A stretch of DNA of 64,000 bases from Halalkalicoccus sp. CGA53 (GCF_036429475.1 NZ_CP144125.1:1860001-1924000); one strand, 5' to 3'; shown: positions 33,852 through 43,050, numbered from the stretch's first letter. Notes: a model not told the origin generated them from the letters alone. Program-made: numbers and translations.

Positions 33852-35108
33852 ATGTCCGAGCAGGCCAACCCGTTCGAGAGTCTTCAGGAGCAGATCGACG
33901 ATGCCCTCGGCTACCTCGACGTCCCCGGCGACGCCGCGGAGCGGCTCAAGTACCCCGAACGGGTCCTCGAGACGAACCTCACGGTCCGGATGGACGACGG
34001 TTCGCTCGAACGGTTTCCGGCCTACCGCTCGCAGTTCAACGGCGACCGCGGACCCTACAAGGGCGGGATCCGGTACCACCCAGGGGTCACCCGCGACGAG
34101 GTGAAGGCGCTCTCGGGCTGGATGGTCTACAAGTGCGCGGTCGTCGACATCCCCTACGGTGGTGGGAAGGGCGGCATCGAGATCGACCCGCGGGAGTACT
34201 CTGAGACCGAACTCGAACGGATCAGCCGGGCGTACGCGGTCGAACTCCGGCCGTTCATCGGTGAGGACGTCGACATCCCCGCGCCGGACGTCAACACCGG
34301 CCAGCGGGAGATGAACTGGATCAAGAACACCTACGAGACGCTCGAGAACACGACGGCGCCGGGAGTCATCACCGGCAAGGCGCTTGAGAGCGGCGGCAGC
34401 GAGGGCCGCGTCGAGGCGACGGGCCGGTCGACGATGCTCACCGCCCGCGAGGCCTTCTCCTACCTCGACCGCGAGATCGAGGACGCCAGCGTCGCGGTGC
34501 AGGGCTACGGCAACGCCGGCTGGATCGCGGCGAAGCTCTTCGAGGACCTCGGCGCGCGGGTCGTCGCCGTCAGCGACTCCTCCGGGGCGATCTACGACGA
34601 GGACGGACTGGACACCCGCGAGGTCCGCGAGTTCAAGGACGAGACCGGCTCGGTGAGCGGCTTCGACGGCGCGACCGCGGAGTTCGGTGGGAGAGAGCTG
34701 CTGACGCTCGACTGCGACCTTCTGGTCCCCGCCGCGCTCGAGAACGCCATCGACGAGGAGCTCGCCCACGACGTTCGGGCGGAGATGATCGTCGAGGCGG
34801 CCAACGGCCCGCTCACCCCCGGCGCGGATCGCGTGCTCGAAGACCGCGACGTGTACGTCTTCCCGGACATCCTCGCGAACGCCGGCGGGGTCACCGTGAG
34901 CTACTTCGAGTGGGTGCAGAACCGCCAGCGCTTCTACTGGACCGAAGAGCGTGTGAACGACGAACTCGAACGGATGATCGTCGAGGCGTTCGATGCGCTC
35001 GTCGAGGCGTACGAGGAGAAGGAGCTCCCGAGCTTCCGGATGGCCGCCTACGTCGTCGCCATCGAGCGCGTGGTGCGTGCGTTCGACGAGGGCGGCGTCT
35101 TCCCCTGA
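33852..35108 (+). CDS. gdhB: Glutamate dehydrogenase family (Glu/Leu/Phe/Val)
   Basis: 418 aa. Substrate-binding lysine region [10 protein letters not shown], catalytic region [19 protein letters not shown], and nucleotide loop [17 protein letters not shown] are all standard, as are the C-terminal [14 protein letters not shown] and [19 protein letters not shown]. This is the hexameric archaeal glutamate dehydrogenase fold, interconverting glutamate and 2-oxoglutarate. It links the CitE/MaoC neighbourhood with nitrogen metabolism. Two strong hairpins follow at 35225-35310. Confidence 0.92.
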   Translation: MSEQANPFESLQEQIDDALGYLDVPGDAAERLKYPERVLETNLTVRMDDGSLERFPAYRSQFNGDRGPYKGGIRYHPGVTRDEVKALSGWMVYKCAVVDIPYGGGKGGIEIDPREYSETELERISRAYAVELRPFIGEDVDIPAPDVNTGQREMNWIKNTYETLENTTAPGVITGKALESGGSEGRVEATGRSTMLTAREAFSYLDREIEDASVAVQGYGNAGWIAAKLFEDLGARVVAVSDSSGAIYDEDGLDTREVREFKDETGSVSGFDGATAEFGGRELLTLDCDLLVPAALENAIDEELAHDVRAEMIVEAANGPLTPGADRVLEDRDVYVFPDILANAGGVTVSYFEWVQNRQRFYWTEERVNDELERMIVEAFDALVEAYEEKELPSFRMAAYVVAIERVVRAFDEGGVFP

Positions 35109-35446
35109 AAGCCCGAACGCGCGCTAAAAAGGCTTACTCACGGGTCGTTTCTCCCCGTTCGCTTATCGAGGTTGCTTCACGACCTCGCGCCGTTCGTCCT
35201 TTCGATGTCCACCAGGCCCGCAAGCGAGCCGTCGTGACCGCGACGGCTCGTCGAGTGAGCCAGCCCTCCCCCGTTCGGCTCGCGTGGCGCAAAGCGCGCC
35301 ACGCGAGCCGAGGCCACACGGTCGGATGGTCCTACTTTCGGGTTTCAGCCGTCCGAACCCGATCGGATCCGCCCGGTCCTGTCAGCCGAACCGGCGGCAC
35401 GTTCCACATCTGTAGCCTTCAAGAGCCCCCGCCGACAGGGGGTGGT
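35109..35446. other. Gene-free stretch with two strong hairpins
   Basis: 338 bp between gdhB and ggt hold no gene. A 10-bp perfect inverted repeat (35225-35234 with 35241-35250, CGAGCCGTCG and its complement) is followed by a 15-bp perfect one (35276-35290 with 35296-35310, loop AAAGC). The upstream T-rich spots near 35150-35175 have no clear pattern. The ggt promoter should be in 35400-35430, without a good TATA match. Confidence 0.6.
35225..35310 (+). terminator. Double hairpin downstream of gdhB
   Basis: Two adjacent perfect stems of 10 and 15 bp, separated by 25 nt, lie 116 bp after the gdhB stop. No T-run follows, so a rho-independent-type terminator is not clear; an mRNA 3' stabiliser or a repeat element is just as likely. 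Confidence 0.4.
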
Positions 35447-37066
35447 ATGGAGTTCACGTACCCCTGGGGATTCAACTCGCGGCGGTCGGCGACGATGGCC
35501 ACGAACGGGATGGTCGCGACGAGCCACCCGCTCGCGGCGAGAACCGGCGTTTCGGTGCTAGAAGAGGGCGGAACGGCCGCCGACGCGGCGGTCGCCACGG
35601 CGGCGGTGTTGAACGTCGTCGAGCCACACATGACCGGCATCGGCGGCGACATGTTCGCGCTCACCCAGTTCGACGAGGAGTACCGCGCGCTCAACGGCAG
35701 CGGCCGCGCGCCCGCGGAGGCGGACATCGAGACGTATCGCGATCGAACGAACAGCGTCGGCGACGACGGCGAGCCGGCGATGCCCGAGGACGGCGGGATG
35801 CCCGTGACGGTCCCCGGCGCGCTCGACGGCTGGCGGACGCTCCTCGACGCCTACGGCAACTTCGAACTCGCGGAGCTGCTCGCCCCGGCGATCGGGTACG
35901 CACGCGAGGGCTTTCCCGTCACGGAGTACATCTCCCAGCAGTGGGCGAACAGCGCCGAGCGGATCGAGCAGTTCGACGAGAGCAGGGAGACGTTCCTCCC
36001 GAACGGGGAGGCACCGTCCCCCGGTCAGCGCTTTTCGAACGCGGCGTTCGCCGAGAGCCTGGAGACGATCGCGGATGAGGGGATCGACGCGCTCTACGGC
36101 GGCGAGATCGGCGAGGCTATCGTCGAGACCGCCAGAGAACACGGCGGCGCACTCTCGCTCGCGGACCTCGAGTCCCACGAGAGCGAGTGGACCGAGCCGA
36201 TCAGCACGGAGTACAGGGGCGTTGAGGTGCTCGAGCACCCGCCGAACGGCCAGGGGATCGTCGCGCTCGAGGCGCTCAACATCGCGGAGGAGTTCGACCT
36301 CGCGCCCGACGTCGGCGACGAGGAGCGACTCCACACCCTGATCGAGGCGACCAAGATCGGTTTCGCCGACGGCCACGCCCACGTCACCGACCCCGAGTTC
36401 GCGGACGTACCGACGGAGACGATGCTCTCGAAGTCCTACGCCGCAGACCGCGCTGGCGAGATCGACTACGGCGCTGGCGAGTACGGCGCCCGCGCCGGCG
36501 AGCACGCGAACACGGTCTACCTCACGGTCGTCGACGGGGACGGAAACGCGGTCTCGTTCATCAACAGCGTCTACATGGGCTTCGGCAGCGCGCTCACTGC
36601 GAGCGGCTTCGCGCTGCAGAACCGCGGGCACTCGTTCAGCCTCGACCCCGATCACGCGAACGCGCTCGAGGCCGGGAAGCGACCGTTCCACACGATCATC
36701 CCCGCGATGCTCAGGGAAGACGGCGAGTTCCGCGCCTCCTGGGGCGTGATGGGCGGTTCGATGCAGCCACCGGGTCACCTCCAGGTCGTCGCGAACCTCG
36801 TCGACTCGGGGCTCAACCCCCAGACCGCGCTCGACGCCCCCCGGTTCCGGTTCCTAGAGGGCAAGCGCGTCGCGCTGGAGACGAACCGGCTCTCGAAGGA
36901 GACCGTCTCCGGACTGATGGAGCGCGGACACGACCTCGTCGAGGAGGACACGTTCCTCGGCGAGGGCGGACACTTCGGCGGCGGCCAGTTCATCTATCGC
37001 GACCCGGACGGGACGCTGATCGGCGGGTCGGACCCGAGGCGCGACGGCCAGGCGATCGGGTTCTAG
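35447..37066 (+). CDS. ggt: Gamma-glutamyltransferase family protein
   Basis: 539 aa, the usual length. The large subunit part has MVATSHPLAARTGVSVLEEGGTAADAAVATAAVLNVVEPHMTGIGGDMF (landmarks: GGTAADAA and TGIGGDMF). The processing site is in GEHANTVYLTVVDGDGNAVS; the Thr there aligns with the autocatalytic nucleophile. GSMQPPGHLQV and GGHFGGGQ complete the small subunit. No secretion signal is seen, so a cytoplasmic hydrolase or acylase is as likely as glutathione salvage, as haloarchaea use gamma-glutamylcysteine. The stop lies in a CTAG shared with the next gene. Confidence 0.9.
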   Translation: MEFTYPWGFNSRRSATMATNGMVATSHPLAARTGVSVLEEGGTAADAAVATAAVLNVVEPHMTGIGGDMFALTQFDEEYRALNGSGRAPAEADIETYRDRTNSVGDDGEPAMPEDGGMPVTVPGALDGWRTLLDAYGNFELAELLAPAIGYAREGFPVTEYISQQWANSAERIEQFDESRETFLPNGEAPSPGQRFSNAAFAESLETIADEGIDALYGGEIGEAIVETAREHGGALSLADLESHESEWTEPISTEYRGVEVLEHPPNGQGIVALEALNIAEEFDLAPDVGDEERLHTLIEATKIGFADGHAHVTDPEFADVPTETMLSKSYAADRAGEIDYGAGEYGARAGEHANTVYLTVVDGDGNAVSFINSVYMGFGSALTASGFALQNRGHSFSLDPDHANALEAGKRPFHTIIPAMLREDGEFRASWGVMGGSMQPPGHLQVVANLVDSGLNPQTALDAPRFRFLEGKRVALETNRLSKETVSGLMERGHDLVEEDTFLGEGGHFGGGQFIYRDPDGTLIGGSDPRRDGQAIGF

Positions 37067-37269
37067 ACGAACAGCGGCCCCTCGCTCGTCACCGTCCAGA
37101 GACCGAACGCCAGTATCAGGAGGCCGACGACGCGGAAGACGGTCGGCGGGACTCCCTCGACGTCGCCGCCGTCGCCGAACAGCGAGAGGCGCGCGTTGAA
37201 CCGGGCGACCTGCTGGGGGGCGAGAAGGTAGGCGAGGCCGACGAGTACCAGCACGACTCCGAGCGCCAA
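37063..37269 (-). CDS. Small two-helix membrane protein, start uncertain
   Basis: The reading frame ends with LVVIGLLI-like hydrophobic segments: LALGVVLVLVGLAYLLAPQQVARFNARLSLFG, then VPPTVFRVVGLLILAFGLW (two helices). Upstream in frame there is no ATG or GTG close by; a TTG at 37269 gives 68 aa, and the frame stays open further upstream into the GNAT gene. The plan resembles small haloarchaeal LLAP-motif membrane proteins. It may be translated from a non-standard start or be coupled to the GNAT gene, which ends at 37344. Confidence 0.5.
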   Translation of the reverse strand: MALGVVLVLVGLAYLLAPQQVARFNARLSLFGDGGDVEGVPPTVFRVVGLLILAFGLWTVTSEGPLFV

Positions 37270-37343
37270 TCGGAGGTCGATGTGCTCGGCTCCGTGTCGC
37301 GGGAGGAACAGCGCACCTGCGGAGACCTCCCGAGCACCACCGA

Positions 37344-37937
37344 TCAGAGCCGGATCGACGACGCTCCCGCCGAGAGCGCGTCGTCCCAGCCGGAGCAGTC
37401 CCTGACCTCGTCGACCGGACGCGGCGGGGTGGGATCCGCCGGCGGCGACCGGATCAGTCGCTGCCACCAGCCCACGTCGTGCCACTCGCCGTCCTTGTAG
37501 CCGACGTTTCGATAGATCCCCACGGGTTCGAACCCCATCGACTCGTGGAGCCCGACGCTCGCCGTGTTGGGAAGGGCGATCCCGGCGAAGGCACCGACGT
37601 AGGCCTGCAGTTCGAGGATCGCGAAGAGCGACTCGTAGAGCCCGCGAGCGACACCGTTCCGGTAGTAGCGGTCGTCGACGTAGACCGAGGACTCGACCGA
37701 CCACTGGTAGGCCTCGCGGCCCCGAAACGGCGTGGCGTAGGCGTAGCCGACGACCTCACCCTCGTGCTCGCAGACGAGCCACGGGTCGCGCTCGAGGACC
37801 CCCTCGATCCGCCCTCGCACCTCCGACTCGCTCGGGACCTCGAGCTCGAACGAGATCGGGGTTTCACGAACGTAGACGCCGTAAATTCGGCGTATTGGAG
37901 TGCAGTCGTCGGAATTTGCCATCCGAACGTCCGTCAT
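37344..37937 (-). CDS. GNAT acetyltransferase, phosphinothricin-acetyltransferase-like
   Basis: 197 aa. The Pat-type series YVRETPISFELEVPSESEV, VVGYAYATPFRGREAYQWSVESSVYV, RNGVARGLYESLFAILE (acetyl-CoA site) and ALPNTASVGLHESMGFEPVG is clear. Pat-like proteins acetylate amino-acid analogues such as methionine sulfone or sulfoximine. The C-terminal 25 residues (after WWQRLIR) are an extension of no known role. ATG 37937 is favoured because a TATA-like box lies 27 nt upstream; ATG 37922 is an alternative. Confidence 0.87.
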   Translation of the reverse strand: MTDVRMANSDDCTPIRRIYGVYVRETPISFELEVPSESEVRGRIEGVLERDPWLVCEHEGEVVGYAYATPFRGREAYQWSVESSVYVDDRYYRNGVARGLYESLFAILELQAYVGAFAGIALPNTASVGLHESMGFEPVGIYRNVGYKDGEWHDVGWWQRLIRSPPADPTPPRPVDEVRDCSGWDDALSAGASSIRL

Positions 37938-37959
37938 CGTCCGTCACTCGTTGACGATC

Positions 37960-37968
37960 GTAAAATAC
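37960..37968 (-). promoter_or_regulatory. TATA-like box of the GNAT gene
   Basis: On the minus strand GTATTTTAC is centred 27 nt before the ATG at 37937, predicting a leaderless transcript. It is the only AT-rich site in the gap. Confidence 0.45.
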
Positions 37969-38030
37969 GTTCCGGGAGTCGGTCGGCTCCGTCGTGCCGT
38001 CGGCTCGATCCGGGCGATCCCGAAGGCCGG

Positions 38031-39173
38031 TCAGAGCCCGAGTTCGCGCCCGATCACGAGGTGCTGGATCTCGCTGGTGCCTTCGCCGATCTCCATCAGC
38101 TTCGCGTCGCGGTAAAAGCGCTGTGGGGCGAAGTCGGTCGTGTAGCCGTAGCCCCCCAACACTTGTACGGCGTCCTCGGCGACCTCCCGGGCGGCCTCCG
38201 AGGCGTCGAGCTTCGCCAGCGCGCTCAGTCGGGTGACGTCCTCGCCCGCGTCGTAGGTCGTCGCGGCCTTCTGTGTGAGCAGCCGTGCGCGCTCGGTCTT
38301 CCGGTCCATCCCGACGATCATGTCCCGGACCGCGTCGAACTTCGAGATCGGTTTGCCGAACTGCTCTCGCTCCGTCGCGTACTCCTTGGCCGCCTCGTAG
38401 GCCCCCTGCGCGAGGCCGGTCGAGAGCGCCGCGATCGAGATCCGCCCCCCGTCGAGCGTCTTCATCGTCTGTGGCCAGCCGTCGCCGACCTCGCCGAGCA
38501 GCCGGTCATCGGGAAGTCTGACGTCGTCGAGCGCGATCTCGCAGGTGGGAGAGGCGTTGAGCCCCATCTTCTCCCAGACCGTCGTCACCTCGAAGCCGTC
38601 GTCCTCCCTGGGATCGACGATGAAGGTGGAGATGCCGTCGTAGCCCGCGTCGGTGTCGGTGACTGCCTTCACGAGCACCGATCCGGCCTCGCTCGCGTTC
38701 GTGATGAACTGCTTGGTACCGTCGAGCACCCACTCGTCGCCGTCTTTCACGGCGGTGGTCGACATCCCGGAGGCGTCCGAACCGGAGCCGGGTTCGGTGA
38801 GCGCCCACGCGCCGATCTCCTCGCCGGTCGCGAGCGGGCGAAGCCAGCGCTCTTTCTGCTCCTCGGTGCCGAACAGCTCGATCGGCTTCGAGGCGAGGCT
38901 GACGTGGGCGGCGTAGGAGAGCCCGATCGAGCCCGAAACCCGACCCAGCTCCTCGGTGACGACCGCGTACATGAGCTGGTCGCCGCCGAGACCGCCGTAA
39001 CCCTCGGCGATCGGCACGCCCATCACGTCGAGTGCCGCGAGTTCGTCGAACTCCTCGGCGGGATAGCGGTGCTCGTCCTCTAGCTCCTGGGCGATCGGCG
39101 CGATCTCCTCCTCGCAGAACTCGCGGACCGTCCCCTGGATCATCCGGTGTTCGGCGGGCAGGTCGAACTCCAT
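38031..39173 (-). CDS. Acyl-CoA dehydrogenase (second)
   Basis: 380 aa. Same plan as the gene at 23596-24756: [39 protein letters not shown], and [32 protein letters not shown], with the catalytic Glu near the end. The YEGTSEI of the first is GEGTSEI here. It is not a close duplicate, so the two enzymes probably take different chain lengths or branched substrates. ATG 39173 ([13 protein letters not shown]) is chosen over 39227. Confidence 0.92.
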   Translation of the reverse strand: MEFDLPAEHRMIQGTVREFCEEEIAPIAQELEDEHRYPAEEFDELAALDVMGVPIAEGYGGLGGDQLMYAVVTEELGRVSGSIGLSYAAHVSLASKPIELFGTEEQKERWLRPLATGEEIGAWALTEPGSGSDASGMSTTAVKDGDEWVLDGTKQFITNASEAGSVLVKAVTDTDAGYDGISTFIVDPREDDGFEVTTVWEKMGLNASPTCEIALDDVRLPDDRLLGEVGDGWPQTMKTLDGGRISIAALSTGLAQGAYEAAKEYATEREQFGKPISKFDAVRDMIVGMDRKTERARLLTQKAATTYDAGEDVTRLSALAKLDASEAAREVAEDAVQVLGGYGYTTDFAPQRFYRDAKLMEIGEGTSEIQHLVIGRELGL

Positions 39174-39263
39174 ACCGCACGGTTTGTCGATAGCCGAATG
39201 AAGGTTTCCACTTCGCGCCGCGGTCATGAGACCTATAACCGCGCGGGACCTCTCCGTAGCCGA

Positions 39264-40061
39264 ATGGAGCTACGCCGACTGGTTCGAGGGCAGGTCGAGT
39301 GGTCGCGACTCGAACGGGTCGGCCGGGAGATCGCCCGCCGCTACGACCGCGAGGGGGTCAGAGTGGAGTTCCTCGAGGCAGAGAACTGGCTCTCGACGCC
39401 GTGTGTCGTCGACCGGGAGTGGTTCGTGAAGGTGATCAGCCCGCAGAACGCGCTCGTCCACGCGCTGTTCACGGGCGCCCGAAACGCCGGCGTCTTCTCC
39501 CGCGGCGAGGAGGGCTTCTTCGAGCGCTACGACGGCCCCGTCGAGATGGCCAGCCACGAACTGGAGGCGACCGAGCGGCTCCGATCGATCGGCGTCAACG
39601 TCCCGCAGCCGATCGAGTCGTTCGCCGTCGGCGATCTTGGAGTGCTCGTCCTCGAGTACCTCCCCGACTTTCGTACCTTCGACGAACTCGGAGCCGGGGA
39701 GGTCGGACGCCTCGCCCCGGAGCTGTTCGACCTGCTCTCGACGATGCACGAGAACGGCCTCGCCCACGGCGACCTCCGGGACGAGAACGTGCTCGTCTGT
39801 GACGGCGAACTCTACGTCATCGACGTGACGAACGTGCGCTCGGACGGGATGCGGGCGGCCCGCGCCTACGACGTCGCCTGCGCGCTGTCGGTGCTCTCGC
39901 CCGTCCTCGGGTCGAAGCGGGCGGTGACGCTCGCGCTGGAGCGCTACACGGTCGAGGACGTCCTCGCCGCCCGCGAGTTCGTCGACCTCGTGAACCTCAG
40001 ACCCGACCACGACTTCGACGCCGCGCGCGTGAAAGGCGAGATCGAGAAACGCGCGAGTTGA
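39264..40061 (+). CDS. RIO-like serine/threonine kinase fold protein
   Basis: 265 aa. An N-terminal helical part (about 1-45) precedes the kinase core. It has the ATP-lysine-like WFVKVISPQ, hinge EYLPDFRTF, catalytic loop HGDLRDENVLV (Asp base and Asn) and a metal-binding Asp in LYVIDVTN. This matches the RIO/Kae1-associated kinase group and not eukaryote-type kinases. Haloarchaeal RIO relatives act in ribosome maturation or signalling; the target here is unknown. It diverges from the acyl-CoA dehydrogenase. Confidence 0.85.
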   Translation: MELRRLVRGQVEWSRLERVGREIARRYDREGVRVEFLEAENWLSTPCVVDREWFVKVISPQNALVHALFTGARNAGVFSRGEEGFFERYDGPVEMASHELEATERLRSIGVNVPQPIESFAVGDLGVLVLEYLPDFRTFDELGAGEVGRLAPELFDLLSTMHENGLAHGDLRDENVLVCDGELYVIDVTNVRSDGMRAARAYDVACALSVLSPVLGSKRAVTLALERYTVEDVLAAREFVDLVNLRPDHDFDAARVKGEIEKRAS

Positions 40062-40134
40062 TTCCCCCCGGTGACGCCGTGTCGGGCCGACGAACGTACC
40101 TTTTTCACCTCGGCTCGCGAAGTTCGAAGGGAGT

Positions 40135-41667
40135 ATGAGCCAACAGCAACAGCAGGTCGCGAAACACTACATCGCGGGCGAATGGACCGACGGCGACGGC
40201 GAAGAGACGTTCGAGAGTCACAACCCGGCGACCGGGGAAACTCTACGCGAGTTCCGACGCGCCACCGAGAGCGACGTCGACCGCGCGCTCGCCGCCGCCG
40301 ACGACGCGAAAGAGGAGTGGCGGGCCCTCTCGCACATCGACCGCGCGGAGTACCTCTGGGAGATCTACCACGAACTCAGGGAGCGCACCGACGAACTCGC
40401 CGAGATCGTCACCAAGGAGTGCGGCAAGGAGATCTCCGAGGGCCGTGCGGACGTCGTCGAGGCCTACCACATGGTCGAGTGGGCCGCCGGCGACGCCCGC
40501 CACCCGAAAGGCGACGTCGTCCCCTCGGAGATCGGCGCGAAGGACGCCTACATGCGGCGGAAACCCCGTGGCGTGATCGGCTGCATCACGCCGTGGAACT
40601 TCCCAGTAGCCATCCCGTTCTGGCACATGGCGGTCTCGCTCGTCGAGGGCAACACCGTCGTGTGGAAGCCCGCCGAACAGACGCCGTGGTGCGGCCAGAT
40701 CATCGCGGAGATGTTCGAGGACGCGGGCATACCTGACGGGGTGTTCAACATGGTCCAGGGCTTCGGCGACGCCGGTGCGGCGATCGTCGACGACGAGCGG
40801 GTCGACACCGTCCTGTTCACCGGGAGCGCCGAGGTCGGCCACGAGATCAGCGGGAAGGTCGGCGCAGAAGCCGGAAAACTCGCCGCCTGCGAGATGGGCG
40901 GGAAGAACGGCATCGTCGTCACCGACCACGCCGACATGGAGATCGCGCTCCACTCGGCGGTGATGTCGAGTTTCAAAACCACCGGCCAGCGCTGTGTCTC
41001 CTCCGAGCGCCTGATTGTCCACTCTGACCTGTATGACGAGTTCAAAGAGCGCTTCGTCGAGATGGCCGAGAACGTCTCGGTCGGCGATCCGCTCGACGAG
41101 GGCACCTTCATGGGCCCGGCGATCGAGCCCGCCCACGTCGAGAAGATCGGAAAGCACAACGAACTCGCGGAGAAGGAGGGCGCGACGGTGCTCGTCGACC
41201 GGTTCGAGCTAGACGAGGAGGAGATACCCGACGGTCACGAGGAGGGCAACTGGGTCGGGCCGTTCGTATACGAGGTCGAGTACGACAGCGACCTCCGGTG
41301 TCTGAAAGAGGAGTGTTTCGGCCCGCACGTCGCGCTCGTCGAGTACGACGGCGACATCGAGGAGGCCGTCGAGATCCACAACGACACGCCCTACGGGCTC
41401 GCGGGGGCGATCGTCTCGGAGGACTACCGGCAGATCAACTACTACCGCGACAACGCCGAGGTTGGCCTCTCCTACGGTAACCTTCCCTGTATCGGCGCGG
41501 AGGTCCAGCTCCCGTTCGGCGGCGTGAAAAAGAGCGGTAACGGCTACCCGAGCGCCCGCGAGGTGATCGAGGCGGTCACCGAGCGCACCGCGTGGACGCT
41601 CAACAACTCGAAGGAGATCCAGATGGCTCAGGGGCTCTCCGCCGAGATCAAGACGAGCCAGGACTGA
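40135..41667 (+). CDS. Aldehyde dehydrogenase family protein
   Basis: 510 aa, slightly longer than typical. Conserved: GVIGCITPWNFPVAIPFWHMA, catalytic Glu in AACEMGGKNGIVV, catalytic Cys in TTGQRCVSSERLIVH, and EECFGPHVALVEY. It oxidises an aldehyde to the acid with NAD(P)+; the set of residues is closest to the semialdehyde dehydrogenases of archaea, but I cannot pick the substrate. A poly-Gln N-terminus (SQQQQQVAKHYI) is odd. A hairpin follows 20 nt after the stop. Confidence 0.9.
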   Translation: MSQQQQQVAKHYIAGEWTDGDGEETFESHNPATGETLREFRRATESDVDRALAAADDAKEEWRALSHIDRAEYLWEIYHELRERTDELAEIVTKECGKEISEGRADVVEAYHMVEWAAGDARHPKGDVVPSEIGAKDAYMRRKPRGVIGCITPWNFPVAIPFWHMAVSLVEGNTVVWKPAEQTPWCGQIIAEMFEDAGIPDGVFNMVQGFGDAGAAIVDDERVDTVLFTGSAEVGHEISGKVGAEAGKLAACEMGGKNGIVVTDHADMEIALHSAVMSSFKTTGQRCVSSERLIVHSDLYDEFKERFVEMAENVSVGDPLDEGTFMGPAIEPAHVEKIGKHNELAEKEGATVLVDRFELDEEEIPDGHEEGNWVGPFVYEVEYDSDLRCLKEECFGPHVALVEYDGDIEEAVEIHNDTPYGLAGAIVSEDYRQINYYRDNAEVGLSYGNLPCIGAEVQLPFGGVKKSGNGYPSAREVIEAVTERTAWTLNNSKEIQMAQGLSAEIKTSQD

Positions 41668-41975
41668 TCGGGCGGGCCCGGCGGCTCGGTCGGACTCTAC
41701 GTCCGACCGTGGAGGCGAACGCGGCGTGTGAGGGCCCTCCCCTCATCGCGTGAGTGACCGAGGACGAAGAACTCTCTCGGGGTTCACGGGGTCGGTCCGA
41801 AAGCGGTGGAGCGGTGTGGGAGGACCGTCCTGAGGTCCTCCGCGTGGGCGCGGCGACGGGTTTTGTTTACCGGCATTGACGAGAAAAGCGCCAACTCCGG
41901 CAGCCTATCGTCCGCACCGCTCCTATTTAAATGATGTGTCCTGGATCGCCCGAGAGACTCCCCCGCACACCTCGA
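41668..41975. other. Convergent 308-bp gap with hairpins and a TATA-like box
   Basis: No coding gene. Perfect stems: GGTCGGAC (41688-41695) with GTCCGACC (41701-41708), loop TCTAC; and GAGGACC (41820-41826) with GGTCCTC (41834-41840). A T-rich stretch GTTTTGTTT follows at about 41861-41869, which could end plus-strand transcription from the aldehyde dehydrogenase. A TATTTAAAT box at 41924-41932 points to a promoter within a convergent gap, where none is needed for the flanking genes. A non-coding RNA is possible. Confidence 0.45.
41924..41932 (-). promoter_or_regulatory. Strong TATA-like box in a convergent gap
   Basis: ATTTAAATA on the minus strand would place a transcription start near 41902. 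The near-palindrome can be read on both strands, so the direction is a guess. Both flanking genes end toward this gap, so it would drive an RNA of its own or an antisense transcript. Confidence 0.35.
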
Positions 41976-42410
41976 TCAGCCGTCCGCGTGCAGGTCGTCT
42001 CGGAGCGCCCGCTCCAGGTTCTCGAGTTCGCCGTCGAGGTTCCGCTTGAAGAATCGCTCGACCCCGGGGAGCTTCCCGTCGACGACGAACTCGTTGATCA
42101 GGACACACCCCTCGTCGCGCTCCTCGATCCGGTGTTTGCCGACGACGTTCATCACCTTCGACGTGCCGGTAAACTCGACGTACGTCGGCGGTTCGCGCGT
42201 CACGTCGCGGGTGTCGACGCGGACGGTACGACGCACCATCGGGATCGGAAGCGAGACGTGCCAGGTCGCCTCCCGGCCGTCCTCGCTCCGGAGTTCGAAC
42301 TCGTCGACGACGCTGATCGCCCCGGCGCGTTTCTCGGGATCGGAGATGAACGCCCAGACCTCCTCCGGCTCGGCCGCGAGCGCGAACTGCCGTTCGACCC
42401 GAACAGTCAT
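41976..42410 (-). CDS. SRPBCC-fold protein (CoxG-like)
   Basis: 144 aa. It begins MTVRVERQFALAAEPEEVWAFISDPEKRAGAISVVDEFEL, the normal first strand and helix of the START/Bet v1 (SRPBCC) fold, followed by strands ending INEFVVDGKLPGVERFF and a long C-terminal helix (ELENLERALRDDL). A ligand-binding role is inferred; the CoxG/SRPBCC group is common in haloarchaea. It lies downstream of the DUF7123-like gene (gap 39 nt, same strand). Confidence 0.83.
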   Translation of the reverse strand: MTVRVERQFALAAEPEEVWAFISDPEKRAGAISVVDEFELRSEDGREATWHVSLPIPMVRRTVRVDTRDVTREPPTYVEFTGTSKVMNVVGKHRIEERDEGCVLINEFVVDGKLPGVERFFKRNLDGELENLERALRDDLHADG

Positions 42411-42449
42411 GCCCGTGCCTTCGGCTACAGGGAGAAAAGCACGCCGAAG

Positions 42450-42674
42450 CTACGGGCAGGTCACGCGCCAGGTCGTCGACCGGGCGCGCGACCACTTCTC
42501 GATCTCGACCTCCTCCGACTCCTCTGCGAGCCGCGGCAGGCGGGCGCCGACCTGCTTCGACGAGAGCCCGAGCGCCTCGGCGATGTTCTTCGCTCGGAAG
42601 TACTCCTTTCCGGCGGAGGCGCTGTCGCGGAGATAGCGCAGGATCCGTTCGTCGTCCGTCGCGAGGTCGCTCAT
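42450..42674 (-). CDS. Small winged-helix-like protein (DUF7123-like)
   Basis: 74 aa. MSDLATDDERILRYLRDSASAGKEYFRAKNIAEALGLSSKQVGARLPRLAEESEEVEIEKW has the helix-turn-helix pattern RAKNIAEALGLSSKQVGARL. The opening and HTH match haloarchaeal DUF7123 proteins as I remember them. A DNA-binding role is likely, with unknown targets. The ATG at 42674 is selected; sequence upstream in frame is Arg-rich and low in acidic residues. Confidence 0.78.
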   Translation of the reverse strand: MSDLATDDERILRYLRDSASAGKEYFRAKNIAEALGLSSKQVGARLPRLAEESEEVEIEKWSRARSTTWRVTCP

Positions 42675-42855
42675 CGGTAGAAGGTAGGGGCCGTTCGGCC
42701 TTAACGATTTCCCGGTAGCCGCACGAGGTCCGATCCTGCACCGTCGTGACCGACGGCGGTCGGTCGGGCCGCCGTCATAGAGACGGACGTAGTCTCGTAC
42801 CGATGGTCGCCGATCCGTGCTGGCGATCACCGGAAACCAGTTACGACCGTCCTCA

Positions 42856-43050
42856 TCAGTCGTACACCTGCACCGCGACGACGAGCGCGAGCCCCGCGAT
42901 CATCGCGAGCGCGAACCCGCCCGCGCCGACGAGGTCGCCGGGGCCGAACGGGGCGACGAACAGCAACGCGGAGCCGACGACGCCGAGGACGCCGAAGAGC
43001 ATCGCGTAGCCGATCGCCCGGTCCGAGGTGACCTCCGTGTGGGTTGCCAT
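42856..43050 (-). CDS. Small two-helix membrane protein (DUF7525-like)
   Basis: 64 aa with a short soluble N-terminus (MATHTEVTSDRAIG) and two hydrophobic segments (about 15-34 and 41-60). The glycine-rich GPGDLVGAGGFALAMIAGLALV layout recalls DUF7525 of haloarchaea. Divergent from the LEA-2 type gene. The 181 bp downstream, before the DUF7123-like gene, hold no gene I can see. Confidence 0.7.
   Translation of the reverse strand: MATHTEVTSDRAIGYAMLFGVLGVVGSALLFVAPFGPGDLVGAGGFALAMIAGLALVVAVQVYD

Noticed and set aside
37116-37340. Frame starting with GTG at 37340 opposite ggt
   Set aside because: Ser/Arg-rich translation typical of a shadow; the neighbouring frame has the two membrane helices and shares the CTAG stop.
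37510-37535. tRNA-like GGGTTCGAACCCC stretch
   Set aside because: It lies inside the GNAT coding sequence (EPVG region on the minus strand) and no cloverleaf can be built around it. No tRNA gene was found in the window.
41690-41870. RNase P RNA or SRP RNA in the structured convergent gap
   Set aside because: The conserved RNase P 5' and 3' motifs and the SRP helix 8 loop are not found on either strand.
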